Shown: positions 25,478-32,836, counted from the stretch's first letter. The stretch is DNA of 48,465 bases from an uncultured Lachnospiraceae bacterium (GCA_910587895.1 CAJUOE010000130.1:1-48465); one strand, 5' to 3'. Notes: generated by a model not told the origin, from the letters alone. Numbers and translations are program-made.

Positions 25478-27672
25478 AGCCCTATATCCTCCCGAATCAC
25501 ACTTTTATAGCCGGTGTTCGCAAAACGCCGGATAACAAAATCCGCGTCATTACTGTCTGTATTGGACAACAGCGCATAAAGCTTTCCATCCGATAATTTT
25601 CCTATGTAATCACTCTGGCGCATCAATTTGGACAATTCATCGCCGCATTGCTCAAGATTCCTTCCGCCATGCTCGATTTCCAGAATCGTACACTCCGTAA
25701 GCCCTTTATTTTTCGCTGTCACATATGCTTTTGCCAGAGATTCAAATGCATCCGCCTCCAGCACTTTTGTGCCTTGCAGGTAGCGCTGCTGTTCCAGCGC
25801 ATCCAGATACCGGTTGGCGCGCAATACCGCATTTTGGATCAAGTAGCCGATGATAATCAGCATGTTTGCCTGACTCAGCGTCATGCGCTCCCAGGGAATG
25901 CCCCAGACCATGAGGATTAACTGCATCTCATCCTCTGCAAAGATGGCATCTGCCATCAGCGGGTACTGCGGATCCATATTGCGATTGATATATACCCTCT
26001 TCTCCTTCAGCAGATTGTACATATCCTCCATCTTCGTATACTCTATGGAATTGCCCAGCTCTCTTGCTTTTGGCGATGTCGCAGAAAAAAGACGCGCATA
26101 AGACCGGTTGGCGATCGTATAGATTGCCACATCCTTGCTGTCCACCAGCCGCGCAAGGATTTCCGCCGCATAAAACAGGACTTCCGACGGCTCATATTGA
26201 TCCAGGCTGGACGTTATCTCATAGATTTTGCCAAAGCTGTCGTTCTGGTTGACAAGCTGCACTTCCAGCATATTCTTAATGCGAATATTACTGGTATTGA
26301 TATCCTGAATATCGTCAAGCTGGGTTACCATATACTGCACTTCATGTTTATTTTCATTGCGGATGGTACGCAGGCGGTCTTTCATATAGCCAACGGCAAG
26401 GCCAAGGATAAACAACTGCGCTATCCACACATAGGTATTGTAATCCAGCAGGACGTCTAAACTGCTGCGGTTGTACATCTGCCGGAAACAGTATCCTCCC
26501 ACTGCCAATACGGCGGAAAATGTCGCCTGCTGCTGCCCGTATACAATCGCAAACAACAGAACGTACAGAAGATAGAAATCCAGATTTGCAAAATAGCGGC
26601 TCCCGACCGCCCGGTTATTTAACATAAAGAACGGAATAAAACAGACCATATTCTCGATAAACGGAACCAGCGCCTCGAAGATGACGCGCATGGTCTGCCG
26701 CCAGTTTCGTTTCCGCTTGCCCCTGACGTCTTCCAGATTAATAAAACTGGAACTGTATCGCTTGATATATTTTGCCATTTTGACGGCAACTTCATCAAAA
26801 TGATGGAAAATCGTCAGCCCGAATTCATCGGCAAACGCCCGGTTATCTAAAACCAGACGAACCGGGCTGCCAACCGTATTGTCTATGATGGACACATCCT
26901 GTCCCATCTCCGGCTGAATCTTCTTCGCCAGATCCATCTCATTGATCTCTTCTCCGGAGGAAATATGGTACAAATCACGTTTCAATTCCGACGCCGCCGC
27001 AACTTTGTAAACTGCTTCCACGGCATCATTTACATATAATAATGAAAATATCCTGTTGGCATTCGCCTGTATATACCCCGTCTCAACAGCCTCAATACAC
27101 ATTTTAGCGCATATATTTGATTCTATGATGGTCCGCTTGCCTCCGATTTCCCTTTCGGGCATCACATACAGGTGATCCATACGCAAAATGACCGTATCTA
27201 CTCCCATCGTCTGCCTGTAATTGCGGCAGACGTCCTCCCCCTGCGCAATGGCAACGCTTCGGAAACTGTATGCGGAAGTCTCCTCCCGCTCATCAATGTT
27301 ATTTGCAAAAGACTGTGAATACACCTCCGAAGAGGAGAGATAAATAAAACGCCCGCCTTTCAGCATGGAAAAAGAAGTCAGGACGTTCTGCAGCGCAGTC
27401 TGATACCGCACAGACTCCTTGCGCGGGTCACTCCAGTCAAAATTATAGTCATACACGCCTAAAAATATCGTGACATCGGGGCGGATACTGTCAAAAATCT
27501 CCTTCAGGCAATCGCTTTCATAAGGAAACCGGTATTTCTCATAGGCATTCTTATAACTGCCAACCTGGTTCTTATTTCCCGTCAACACATAGCAGCGATG
27601 ACCTTCCTTATTCATCTTGTTAATCATCGTCCGCATCAGTTCATTGTCACTGCCGACCAATAATACTTCCAT
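25474..27672 (-). CDS. pelD: PelD-like c-di-GMP receptor with N-terminal SDR domain
   Basis: A 732-residue protein. Residues 1-300 are an SDR/epimerase-like Rossmann domain ('EVLLVGSDNELMRTMINKM', 'RFIYLSSSEVYSQSFANN'). The glycine motif is degenerate and the Y-x-x-x-K active site is not evident, so it may be non-catalytic. About 330-450 holds four transmembrane helices. A GAF-like domain follows (about 480-600). The C-terminus is a degenerate GGDEF domain with 'LMRQSDYIGKLSDGKLYALL'; RQSD at 685-688 fits the RxxD inhibitory-site motif by which PelD binds c-di-GMP. Gram-positive PelD proteins are known to carry an N-terminal SDR. It should activate polymer synthesis with PelE, PelF and PelG. 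GAGGT precedes the ATG. No active diguanylate cyclase is in the window. Confidence 0.88.
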   Translation of the reverse strand: MEVLLVGSDNELMRTMINKMNKEGHRCYVLTGNKNQVGSYKNAYEKYRFPYESDCLKEIFDSIRPDVTIFLGVYDYNFDWSDPRKESVRYQTALQNVLTSFSMLKGGRFIYLSSSEVYSQSFANNIDEREETSAYSFRSVAIAQGEDVCRNYRQTMGVDTVILRMDHLYVMPEREIGGKRTIIESNICAKMCIEAVETGYIQANANRIFSLLYVNDAVEAVYKVAAASELKRDLYHISSGEEINEMDLAKKIQPEMGQDVSIIDNTVGSPVRLVLDNRAFADEFGLTIFHHFDEVAVKMAKYIKRYSSSFINLEDVRGKRKRNWRQTMRVIFEALVPFIENMVCFIPFFMLNNRAVGSRYFANLDFYLLYVLLFAIVYGQQQATFSAVLAVGGYCFRQMYNRSSLDVLLDYNTYVWIAQLFILGLAVGYMKDRLRTIRNENKHEVQYMVTQLDDIQDINTSNIRIKNMLEVQLVNQNDSFGKIYEITSSLDQYEPSEVLFYAAEILARLVDSKDVAIYTIANRSYARLFSATSPKARELGNSIEYTKMEDMYNLLKEKRVYINRNMDPQYPLMADAIFAEDEMQLILMVWGIPWERMTLSQANMLIIIGYLIQNAVLRANRYLDALEQQRYLQGTKVLEADAFESLAKAYVTAKNKGLTECTILEIEHGGRNLEQCGDELSKLMRQSDYIGKLSDGKLYALLSNTDSNDADFVIRRFANTGYKSVIREDIGL

Positions 27673-27690
27673 ATCTACCTCACTTAGCTC

Positions 27691-27969
27691 CTATGTCTGT
27701 CCGCTTGCTGCGGGGATTTTGACCCCTGCGGTTTCCAGCCCTGCAAAGAATTGCCGGACGTCCTCTTTTACCGTCTCTGCATCCATTTCGTACTGCCCTG
27801 CCAGGTATTCTGCGATTTTTGAAACATCCCATCCCCGGCTGGCAAGCTCCCAGATCTTCGCACCGCTTTCGTTAAGTTCGATTGGTTCTATATAATATTT
27901 CCCTGATTGTTCCATATCCAGCAGCCAGTAGCTCCCCGCTGCCTTCCTGATTCTATATCTGGCACTCAC
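27691..27969 (-). CDS. PqqD-family peptide-recognition protein
   Basis: A 92-residue protein of typical PqqD size. The pattern is an N-terminal beta part ('SYWLLDMEQSGKYYIEPIEL'), then 'LNESGAKIWELASRGWDVSKIAEYLAGQYEMD' and 'VKEDVRQFFAGLETAGVKI', the winged-helix RRE fold that binds leader peptides in RiPP pathways. The start is GTG at 27969 with GAGGT 7 nt upstream. It lies 18 nt upstream of pelD and 28 nt downstream of the S26 peptidase gene, so all are in one transcript. A second PqqD-like domain is fused to a kinase at 28646. Its leader partner could be the small protein at 5496. Confidence 0.88.
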   Translation of the reverse strand: MSARYRIRKAAGSYWLLDMEQSGKYYIEPIELNESGAKIWELASRGWDVSKIAEYLAGQYEMDAETVKEDVRQFFAGLETAGVKIPAASGQT

Positions 27970-27997
27970 CCGTATTACCTCGAAATTAATTTATCTG

Positions 27998-28447
27998 TTA
28001 TCTACGACTGAACCGTTTGCAGCAGCATTTTATGAAATGCACCGCAACCGCAATCTTATGGCGGAACGGCCGCATCCGCAGCCAGACAGCAGCATATAGA
28101 CGATAGGGAAAATGATCAACAGAAATATACTTGTCCTTACGCACAAATCCAACCAGCCTGCCGCGCACCTGATCTATGCGCAACGGCCCCTCTGTCTCTG
28201 TCTGATTATCCCCAACCAGATATAACCCCTCCTGCCTCACCTGCCAAATACGGTGTAGCACCAGGATACTGCCATCTCTCCGATAGAGAACGACATCGCC
28301 TCGTTTCGGCTGCTCCCCCTCAAACGGCGCGAGAATCACGCTGTCTCTGCCAGGCATGAGCATTGGATACATACTGTAGCCATTTATCACTGTCTGAACT
28401 GTTTTTCCATCCCGCAACAACTGCTCAATATCTGCCTTCGACTCCAT
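27998..28447 (-). CDS. S24/S26-family peptidase, Ser/His signal-peptidase-like, no N-terminal anchor
   Basis: A 149-residue protein with the S26 core: 'VINGYSMYPMLMPGRDSVIL' carries the Ser nucleophile (S25), 'GDVVLYRRDGSILVLHRIW' carries His65 in the place of the general base, and 'YLVGDNQTETEG' is the conserved Gly-Asp-Asn (79-81). A Ser/His pair rather than Ser/Lys is the mark of the archaeal/ER/SipW branch. Unlike those enzymes it lacks an N-terminal transmembrane helix; only a basic amphipathic C-terminus (about 113-149, Cys-Cys-Cys cluster) might touch the membrane. It may cut a leader in the cytoplasm or at the membrane face. It is the first gene of the PqqD-Pel operon. The ribosome binding site is weak. 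Confidence 0.85.
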   Translation of the reverse strand: MESKADIEQLLRDGKTVQTVINGYSMYPMLMPGRDSVILAPFEGEQPKRGDVVLYRRDGSILVLHRIWQVRQEGLYLVGDNQTETEGPLRIDQVRGRLVGFVRKDKYISVDHFPYRLYAAVWLRMRPFRHKIAVAVHFIKCCCKRFSRR

Positions 28448-28545
28448 GCTTCATTCCCGCCATATGGTTATAACTCCATGCCCCATATTTTAATCCGGGC
28501 AAATAGTTACAACCTGATTTTCATAAATTTTCTGTATAATATATC

Positions 28546-28578
28546 ATTATAGCACTTTTTACATGGAAATGCTATAAT
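28546..28578. promoter_or_regulatory. Divergent extended -10 promoters in a perfect 9-bp inverted repeat
   Basis: ATTATAGCA (28546-28554) and TGCTATAAT (28570-28578) are perfect inverted copies separated by 15 nt. Each is an extended -10 box (TGnTATAAT) pointing outward: the left one drives the minus-strand S26-PqqD-Pel operon, the right one the plus-strand PqqD-kinase gene. Their -35 regions overlap the opposite -10 boxes, so RNA polymerase binding should be mutually exclusive. The dyad could also be an operator. Confidence 0.6.
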
Positions 28579-28608
28579 TATTATATCGCATGACAACGTA
28601 TGCAAGCC

Positions 28609-28627
28609 CTGAATATCCTATATTCAG
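28609..28627 (+). promoter_or_regulatory. 5' UTR hairpin upstream of PqqD-kinase gene
   Basis: CTGAATA (28609-28615), loop TCCTA, TATTCAG (28621-28627). It ends 18 nt before the ATG and just ahead of the AAAGGA ribosome binding site. It is too weak to be a clear terminator and might stabilise or modulate the leader. Confidence 0.35.
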
Positions 28628-28645
28628 CCACAGAAAGGATTCCTT

Positions 28646-29785
28646 ATGATAAAACTAAAAAAGGGCTACCTGCTTCACGAGATCGCAGGCATCCCCTATC
28701 TCCTTCCTTACGGACAGAATATTGCAGACTTCCAGCACAGCATTCGCCTCAACGAATCCGGATTGTTCCTTTACCGCGCATTATTGCAAGGCGCGGATGA
28801 GTCGTCGCTGGCGGACGCGCTGAAATCTCATTATCACGCCGGTGAATCCGATATTCCCGCCCTGGAAGAAGACATCGCTCATTTCCTTCTTCAATTAAAG
28901 GCAGCCAACATTCTTGCTCCCTCCGATGTTCCCACCCCGGAACCTGCGGATTTCTTCTTTCGTATCGGGCCCGCCGTCATCGCCTGCCGCGGACCGGAAG
29001 AACTGCTTGTACCATCACTTTTTGATTTTTCCTGTGAACAGGCCATGCCAGACCTGTCCATCCGCATTCTTCCCTTCCTTCCCGGCATACGCGAGAACGG
29101 CGAACTGTTAGTCCGCACGGATGAACTCATAATCTGTAAAAATGATACTTCTTATCTCTTTTTATACCCCGCCGGCTATGGCATTGCAGAAATGCACATT
29201 TCCCAAGACGGCAGGCAGGCAGCCCTTTTCTGTCCGCAGCCGTACGAAAAAGATTTGCCGGAGAAAATCTTTCACGCGTTTCGTTTTGCATACCTTATCC
29301 GCGCGCAGCAAATGGGCGCGTTCGCCCTCCACTCGGCCTCCATCCTGTACCGGGATAAGGCATGGCTCTTTTCCGGTTCTTCCGGTTGCGGCAAATCCAC
29401 CCACACTGCGCTGTGGATGCGCCAATATCATACGCCCTGTTTAAACGGCGACCTGAATTTGCTCGGCTTTGTGGACGATATCCCCGTCGTATACGGCATC
29501 CCATGGTGCGGCACCTCCGGATCCTATACCACAGAAACCACGCCTCTCGGCGGCATTACCTTTTTAAAACAGGCTCCCACAAACACCCTGGCGCCCCTGA
29601 ATGCAGAAGATATCTCCCTGCGCACCATGCAGCGCCTTATCTCCCCCTCCTGGACAGAGGATATGCTGCTCTCCAATGTATCTTTTGCAGAAAAAATAAA
29701 GGACGCCGTACCGTTTTTCCATCTGCACTGCACAAAGGAAGATTCGGCGGCAGCGCTTATGAAACAGGCGATTGACACATATTAA
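28646..29785 (+). CDS. PqqD-HPr-kinase-like fusion protein
   Basis: A 379-residue protein. Residues 1-95 form a PqqD-like RRE ('GIPYLLPYGQNIADFQHSIRLNESGLFLYRALL', 'ALEEDIAHFLLQLKAANIL'). From about 100 a linker and beta-rich part lead into an HPr-kinase-like domain (about 215-379) with P-loop 'FSGSSGCGKSTHTALW' (near 243-250), 'CLNGDLNLLG' and 'GIPWCGTSGSYTTE'. Such kinases phosphorylate the lasso peptide C-terminus in paeninodin-type pathways or unknown targets in exopolysaccharide clusters. A fused leader-binding domain strongly suggests that a peptide is the substrate. AAAGGA precedes the ATG. It is divergent from the S26-PqqD-Pel operon and shares its control region. A true HPr kinase is unlikely: PtsH contacts are not recognisable and the length and fusion differ. 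Confidence 0.88.
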   Translation: MIKLKKGYLLHEIAGIPYLLPYGQNIADFQHSIRLNESGLFLYRALLQGADESSLADALKSHYHAGESDIPALEEDIAHFLLQLKAANILAPSDVPTPEPADFFFRIGPAVIACRGPEELLVPSLFDFSCEQAMPDLSIRILPFLPGIRENGELLVRTDELIICKNDTSYLFLYPAGYGIAEMHISQDGRQAALFCPQPYEKDLPEKIFHAFRFAYLIRAQQMGAFALHSASILYRDKAWLFSGSSGCGKSTHTALWMRQYHTPCLNGDLNLLGFVDDIPVVYGIPWCGTSGSYTTETTPLGGITFLKQAPTNTLAPLNAEDISLRTMQRLISPSWTEDMLLSNVSFAEKIKDAVPFFHLHCTKEDSAAALMKQAIDTY

Positions 29786-29788
29786 CAA

Positions 29789-29816
29789 AGGGCTGCCGCT
29801 TAAAAGCGGCAACCCT
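29789..29816. terminator. Strong bidirectional hairpin between PqqD-kinase and rpsR
   Basis: AGGG-C-TGCCGCTT (29789-29801) pairs with AAGCGGCA-A-CCCT (29804-29816) with one C/A mismatch. CAAACTTTTTC follows on the plus strand and TTTGTT on the minus strand. It separates convergent genes and ends the rpsF-ssb-rpsR transcript, so that transcript stops before the island. Confidence 0.75.
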
Positions 29817-29835
29817 CAAACTTTTTCTTAAATAT

Positions 29836-30096
29836 TTAGTCCGTAACGTACGGCATCAAAGCAATGTGTCTTGCTCTCTTGATTGCAACCGTCAAAGCCC
29901 TCTGATGCTTTGCACAGTTACCGGTGATTCTTCTGGGAAGAATTTTACCTCTCTCAGAGATATATCTCTTGAGCTTGTTTGTATCTTTATAATCAATCAC
30001 ATTATCTTTGCCACAAAATACGCATACTTTTTTTCTTCTGCGAACGCCGCCTCTTCTCTTCGAAGCATCGCCCTTTTCTGTCTTATTATAAGCCAT
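29836..30096 (-). CDS. rpsR: 30S ribosomal protein S18
   Basis: An 86-residue protein with the bS18 signature 'KVCVFCGKDNVIDYKDTNKLKRYISERGKILPRRITGNCAKHQRAL' and a basic N-terminus. S18 pairs with S6 on the 30S platform. It is the third gene of rpsF-ssb-rpsR with 17-nt spacing after ssb. In many Firmicutes gdpP-rplI-dnaB follows nearby; here a terminator and 24.6 kb intervene. Confidence 0.98.
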   Translation of the reverse strand: MAYNKTEKGDASKRRGGVRRRKKVCVFCGKDNVIDYKDTNKLKRYISERGKILPRRITGNCAKHQRALTVAIKRARHIALMPYVTD

Positions 30097-30113
30097 TTTC
30101 TTTGCCTCCTGTT

Positions 30114-30554
30114 CTAATTAAACGGTAGTTCCTCGTCAATACCATCAGGAATATTCATAAAACCATCTCCCGCTGCGCTCGGCTCAGGTCTTGCCGCCGG
30201 CTGGAAACCGCCGCCCGACTGCTCACTGGCAGCCTTGCTCTCCGCAAATTCCTGATCCTCCACCACAACGTCCGTGGTATATACTTTCTGACCGTCCTTA
30301 TTTGTATAGCTGCCGGTCTGGATTCTTCCGGTCACGGCAATCTTGATTCCCTTGTGGAAATATTTCTCCGCAAACTCTCCGCTTCTTCCAAATGCAACGC
30401 AATTGATAAAATCTGCGGTCTGCTGATCGCCATCGCGTCTGAATCTTCTATCTACTGCCAGGGTATATCTCGCAACTGCCATAGCCTGCTCTCCTTGGGA
30501 ATAACGCACTTCCGGGTCCCTGGTCAGCCTGCCCATAAGTATGACTTTATTCAT
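30114..30554 (-). CDS. ssb: Single-stranded DNA-binding protein
   Basis: A 146-residue SSB. The OB fold occupies about 1-105 ('MNKVILMGRLTRDPEVRYSQG', 'TADFINCVAFGRSGEFAEKYFHKGIKIAVTGRIQTGSY'). A short Gly/Pro/Ala linker leads to the acidic tip 'GIDEELPFN', which recruits replication and repair partners; an Asn follows the usual terminal Phe. It lies between rpsF and rpsR, as in most Firmicutes. Confidence 0.97.
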   Translation of the reverse strand: MNKVILMGRLTRDPEVRYSQGEQAMAVARYTLAVDRRFRRDGDQQTADFINCVAFGRSGEFAEKYFHKGIKIAVTGRIQTGSYTNKDGQKVYTTDVVVEDQEFAESKAASEQSGGGFQPAARPEPSAAGDGFMNIPDGIDEELPFN

Positions 30555-30571
30555 CTAATCTCCTCTTTCTA

Positions 30572-30862
30572 TTATGCCTCGTCCTGTCTAACGCATAAGA
30601 AACGGAGCACATTGTCCTGAATCCGAACATGTCTTTCAATCTCTGCCGGACAATCTGGCTCTGCATCGAATTTGATGAAGTAATAGAAACCTTCTCTCAT
30701 TTTCTGGATCTCGTAGGCCAGTCTTTTCTTGCCCCACTCTTCCACTTCTGTTATGGTTCCGCCAAAACGTGTCACATATCCTTTTGTCTTCTCCACAACC
30801 TGAGCTCTTGCTTCATCCTCAAGCTTTGCATTAACGACAAGCGCTAATTCATATTTGTTCAT
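30572..30862 (-). CDS. rpsF: 30S ribosomal protein S6
   Basis: A 96-residue protein starting 'MNKYELALVVNAKLEDEARAQ', with AGGAGG upstream of the ATG. The frame extends to 30967, but that part is leader sequence. Key family segments are 'TEVEEWGKKRLAYEIQKMREGFYYFIKFDA' and 'ERHVRIQDNVLRFLCVRQDE'. S6 binds S18 on the 30S subunit. First gene of the rpsF-ssb-rpsR operon. Confidence 0.98.
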   Translation of the reverse strand: MNKYELALVVNAKLEDEARAQVVEKTKGYVTRFGGTITEVEEWGKKRLAYEIQKMREGFYYFIKFDAEPDCPAEIERHVRIQDNVLRFLCVRQDEA

Positions 30863-31150
30863 GCCTTGTACCTCCTTTTGGTCTTTTGGCCCCCGATTTC
30901 TGCCGGGAGCAAGGATAATTAATATATCACGAATTAATATGCTACCATAATTGTCTTTTTTTTGCAAGCTTTTTCTTTTTTGAATTTTCCATAATTAATA
31001 AAAACATTAAAAAAAAACATTAAAAACTAAAGTATTTTTCTGTTTTACGATTATCCTCTATAGTTTAGGGGGTTGAAAAGCAGGGAATCCATATGCGATA
31101 ATAAAATACATTATGCAAAAATCCAATTGTTGCGCGAAGGAGGAAAAGAA
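30863..31150. other. Divergent intergenic region between rpsF and the BIG2/hydrolase gene
   Basis: About 290 bp, very A/T-rich in the middle (30960-31040). It holds the rpsF leader on the left. On the right TATAGT near 31060 with TTTTCT 17 nt upstream is a weak promoter candidate for the hydrolase gene. No RNA gene is recognisable. Confidence 0.4.
30890..30909 (-). promoter_or_regulatory. Possible S6:S18 autoregulatory leader hairpin
   Basis: On the minus strand 28 nt before the rpsF ATG, CTCCCG (30904-30909) pairs with CGGGGG (30890-30895) around an 8-nt loop. Many bacteria have an rpsF leader stem recognised by the S6:S18 pair. I cannot confirm the exact consensus by eye. Confidence 0.3.
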
Positions 31151-32836
31151 ATGAAGAAAATGATACACCTGGCAAAGCGATTTCTGATATGCATCTTAGC
31201 TGCTGCCATACTGATTGGCTTTTTACCAAATACATACTGTCAAGCGGCAAAAAAGCCCCCAGCCATCAAGTCCATTTCTATCAAAAATGGCCGTAAGACA
31301 GTTACCAAAAAGACCATTACCCTTACCGTCGGGGACAAGGCTTCCCTGAAAGTAACGGTCAAACCTGCAAAGGCCAAAAAAAGCGTCGCCTTTAAATCCA
31401 GCCGCCCAGCAGTTGCAAAAGTAACTTCCAAAGGAAAGATTACCGCCAAAAAGGCTGGCACGGCCAAGATTACCGTGACCGTACGTGGGAAAAACGGAAA
31501 GAAGAAATCAACCTATATGAAAGTAAAAGTAAAGGCGAAGGCAAAACCAACGCCAGCTGTCGTTGCCGTTACATCGGTAACTGCAACCGTATCAAACGAC
31601 CAGCTGACCGTGGGAGAGACCGCTCAGATTACCGCACAGGTATTTCCGGAAAACGCTACGGATAAGAGCCTTACATATGCATCCTCCAACACGGACGTGG
31701 CTGCTGTTGAGCAAAACGGAAAGATAACGGCAAAGAAAGCAGGAACGGCAGATATCACCGTAACCGCAGCAGGCGGCAAATACGCCAGGGTATCCGTTAC
31801 TGTAAAAGATAAAAATATTGCTGTTGAACGTATCACAGCAGAAATTCTGCCCTCCACCACCATCCTCAAAGGAAACGAGGCACAGATCACGGCAGAAGTA
31901 TTTCCGGCTAATGCCACAGACAAGAGCCTGACATACACCTCTTCCAATGAAACAGTGGCTACGGTAGACAATACCGGGAAAGTTACCGCCAAGGCAACAG
32001 GAACCACTACCATAACGGTATCTTGCCCCAACAGTAAATCTGTTGACATCAGCATTACGGTTGTTGAAGAATATGAGATAACCACCACAGAACTTGAGAT
32101 TACAAACGGAAATGGAATTACAAATGGAAACGACCGTATTTATGGAAAACTATACAGCCCGAAACAGGAAGGGAAATGGCCTACTGTGATACTAAGCCAT
32201 GGATACAACGACAACAACGGCGGATTTAAAAATGACTGTGAGCTTTTTGCAAAAAACGGCTATCAGGCATATGCTTATGATTTCTGCGGCGGTTCTACGA
32301 CTTCTAAAAGCAGCGGAGAATCTACGAAAATGACGATATTTACGGAAAAGAAAAACCTTATATCCGTTTTCAACTATGTCAAATCCATGGACAGCGTTGA
32401 CCCGGAACAAATCTTTTTGCTTGGCGGAAGCATGGGCGGGCTTGTGACAGCGCTTACCGCAGAAGAACTGACAACGCAGGTAAAGGGAATGGTCTTATAT
32501 TTCCCGGCTCTGTGCGTTGCGGACGACCATCGAAACAGATTTCCCAATGAGTCTGACATCCCCGAAACCGATAATTTCATGAATTTGACATTGGGAAAGG
32601 TTTTCTATACTTCCATTCGCAATTTCTATGTTGAAAATGAAATCGGGAACTACCCAAACAACGTTTTGATTATCTGGGGAACCGAGGACGAGCTGGTAAA
32701 ACGCTCGTATATAGATATGGCCATGGAAAAATATGGGGAAGACAAAGCAACATTAATTGTTATTCCTAATGGACATCATTATTCAGGCGATGCCATATAC
32801 CGGGAGAGCGCTCTTTCTTTCATAAAGGAACAGTAG
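31151..32836 (+). CDS. Secreted BIG2-repeat alpha/beta hydrolase
   Basis: A 561-residue protein from the ATG with AGGAGG 7 nt upstream; an earlier in-frame ATG at 31073 lacks one. A signal peptide (about 1-33, ending near 'NTYCQAA') leads into three BIG2 Ig-like domains (about 35-130, 140-230, 235-320). These carry repeats of the type 'FPENATDKSLTYASSNTDVAAVEQNGKITAKKAGTADITVT'. An alpha/beta hydrolase domain (about 345-561) has 'VILSHGYNDNNGGF', the nucleophile elbow 'LLGGSMGGLV', 'LIIWGTEDELV' (Asp) and 'IPNGHHYSG' (His), so the catalytic triad appears complete. Unlike many BIG2 proteins it has no sortase motif. It is probably an extracellular esterase or peptidase held to cell wall or carbohydrate by the Ig-like modules. 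Transcribed away from rpsF. Confidence 0.9.
   Translation: MKKMIHLAKRFLICILAAAILIGFLPNTYCQAAKKPPAIKSISIKNGRKTVTKKTITLTVGDKASLKVTVKPAKAKKSVAFKSSRPAVAKVTSKGKITAKKAGTAKITVTVRGKNGKKKSTYMKVKVKAKAKPTPAVVAVTSVTATVSNDQLTVGETAQITAQVFPENATDKSLTYASSNTDVAAVEQNGKITAKKAGTADITVTAAGGKYARVSVTVKDKNIAVERITAEILPSTTILKGNEAQITAEVFPANATDKSLTYTSSNETVATVDNTGKVTAKATGTTTITVSCPNSKSVDISITVVEEYEITTTELEITNGNGITNGNDRIYGKLYSPKQEGKWPTVILSHGYNDNNGGFKNDCELFAKNGYQAYAYDFCGGSTTSKSSGESTKMTIFTEKKNLISVFNYVKSMDSVDPEQIFLLGGSMGGLVTALTAEELTTQVKGMVLYFPALCVADDHRNRFPNESDIPETDNFMNLTLGKVFYTSIRNFYVENEIGNYPNNVLIIWGTEDELVKRSYIDMAMEKYGEDKATLIVIPNGHHYSGDAIYRESALSFIKEQ

Noticed and set aside
28646..29785. True HPr kinase of carbon catabolite control
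   Set aside because: An N-terminal PqqD-like domain replaces the usual HPrK N-domain and the gene lies in a glycan/peptide island, so an HPr-kinase-like enzyme with another substrate is more likely.
5496..29785. Lasso peptide cluster
   Set aside because: No asparagine-synthetase-like cyclase or transglutaminase-like leader peptidase is present, and the candidate precursor is much too long.
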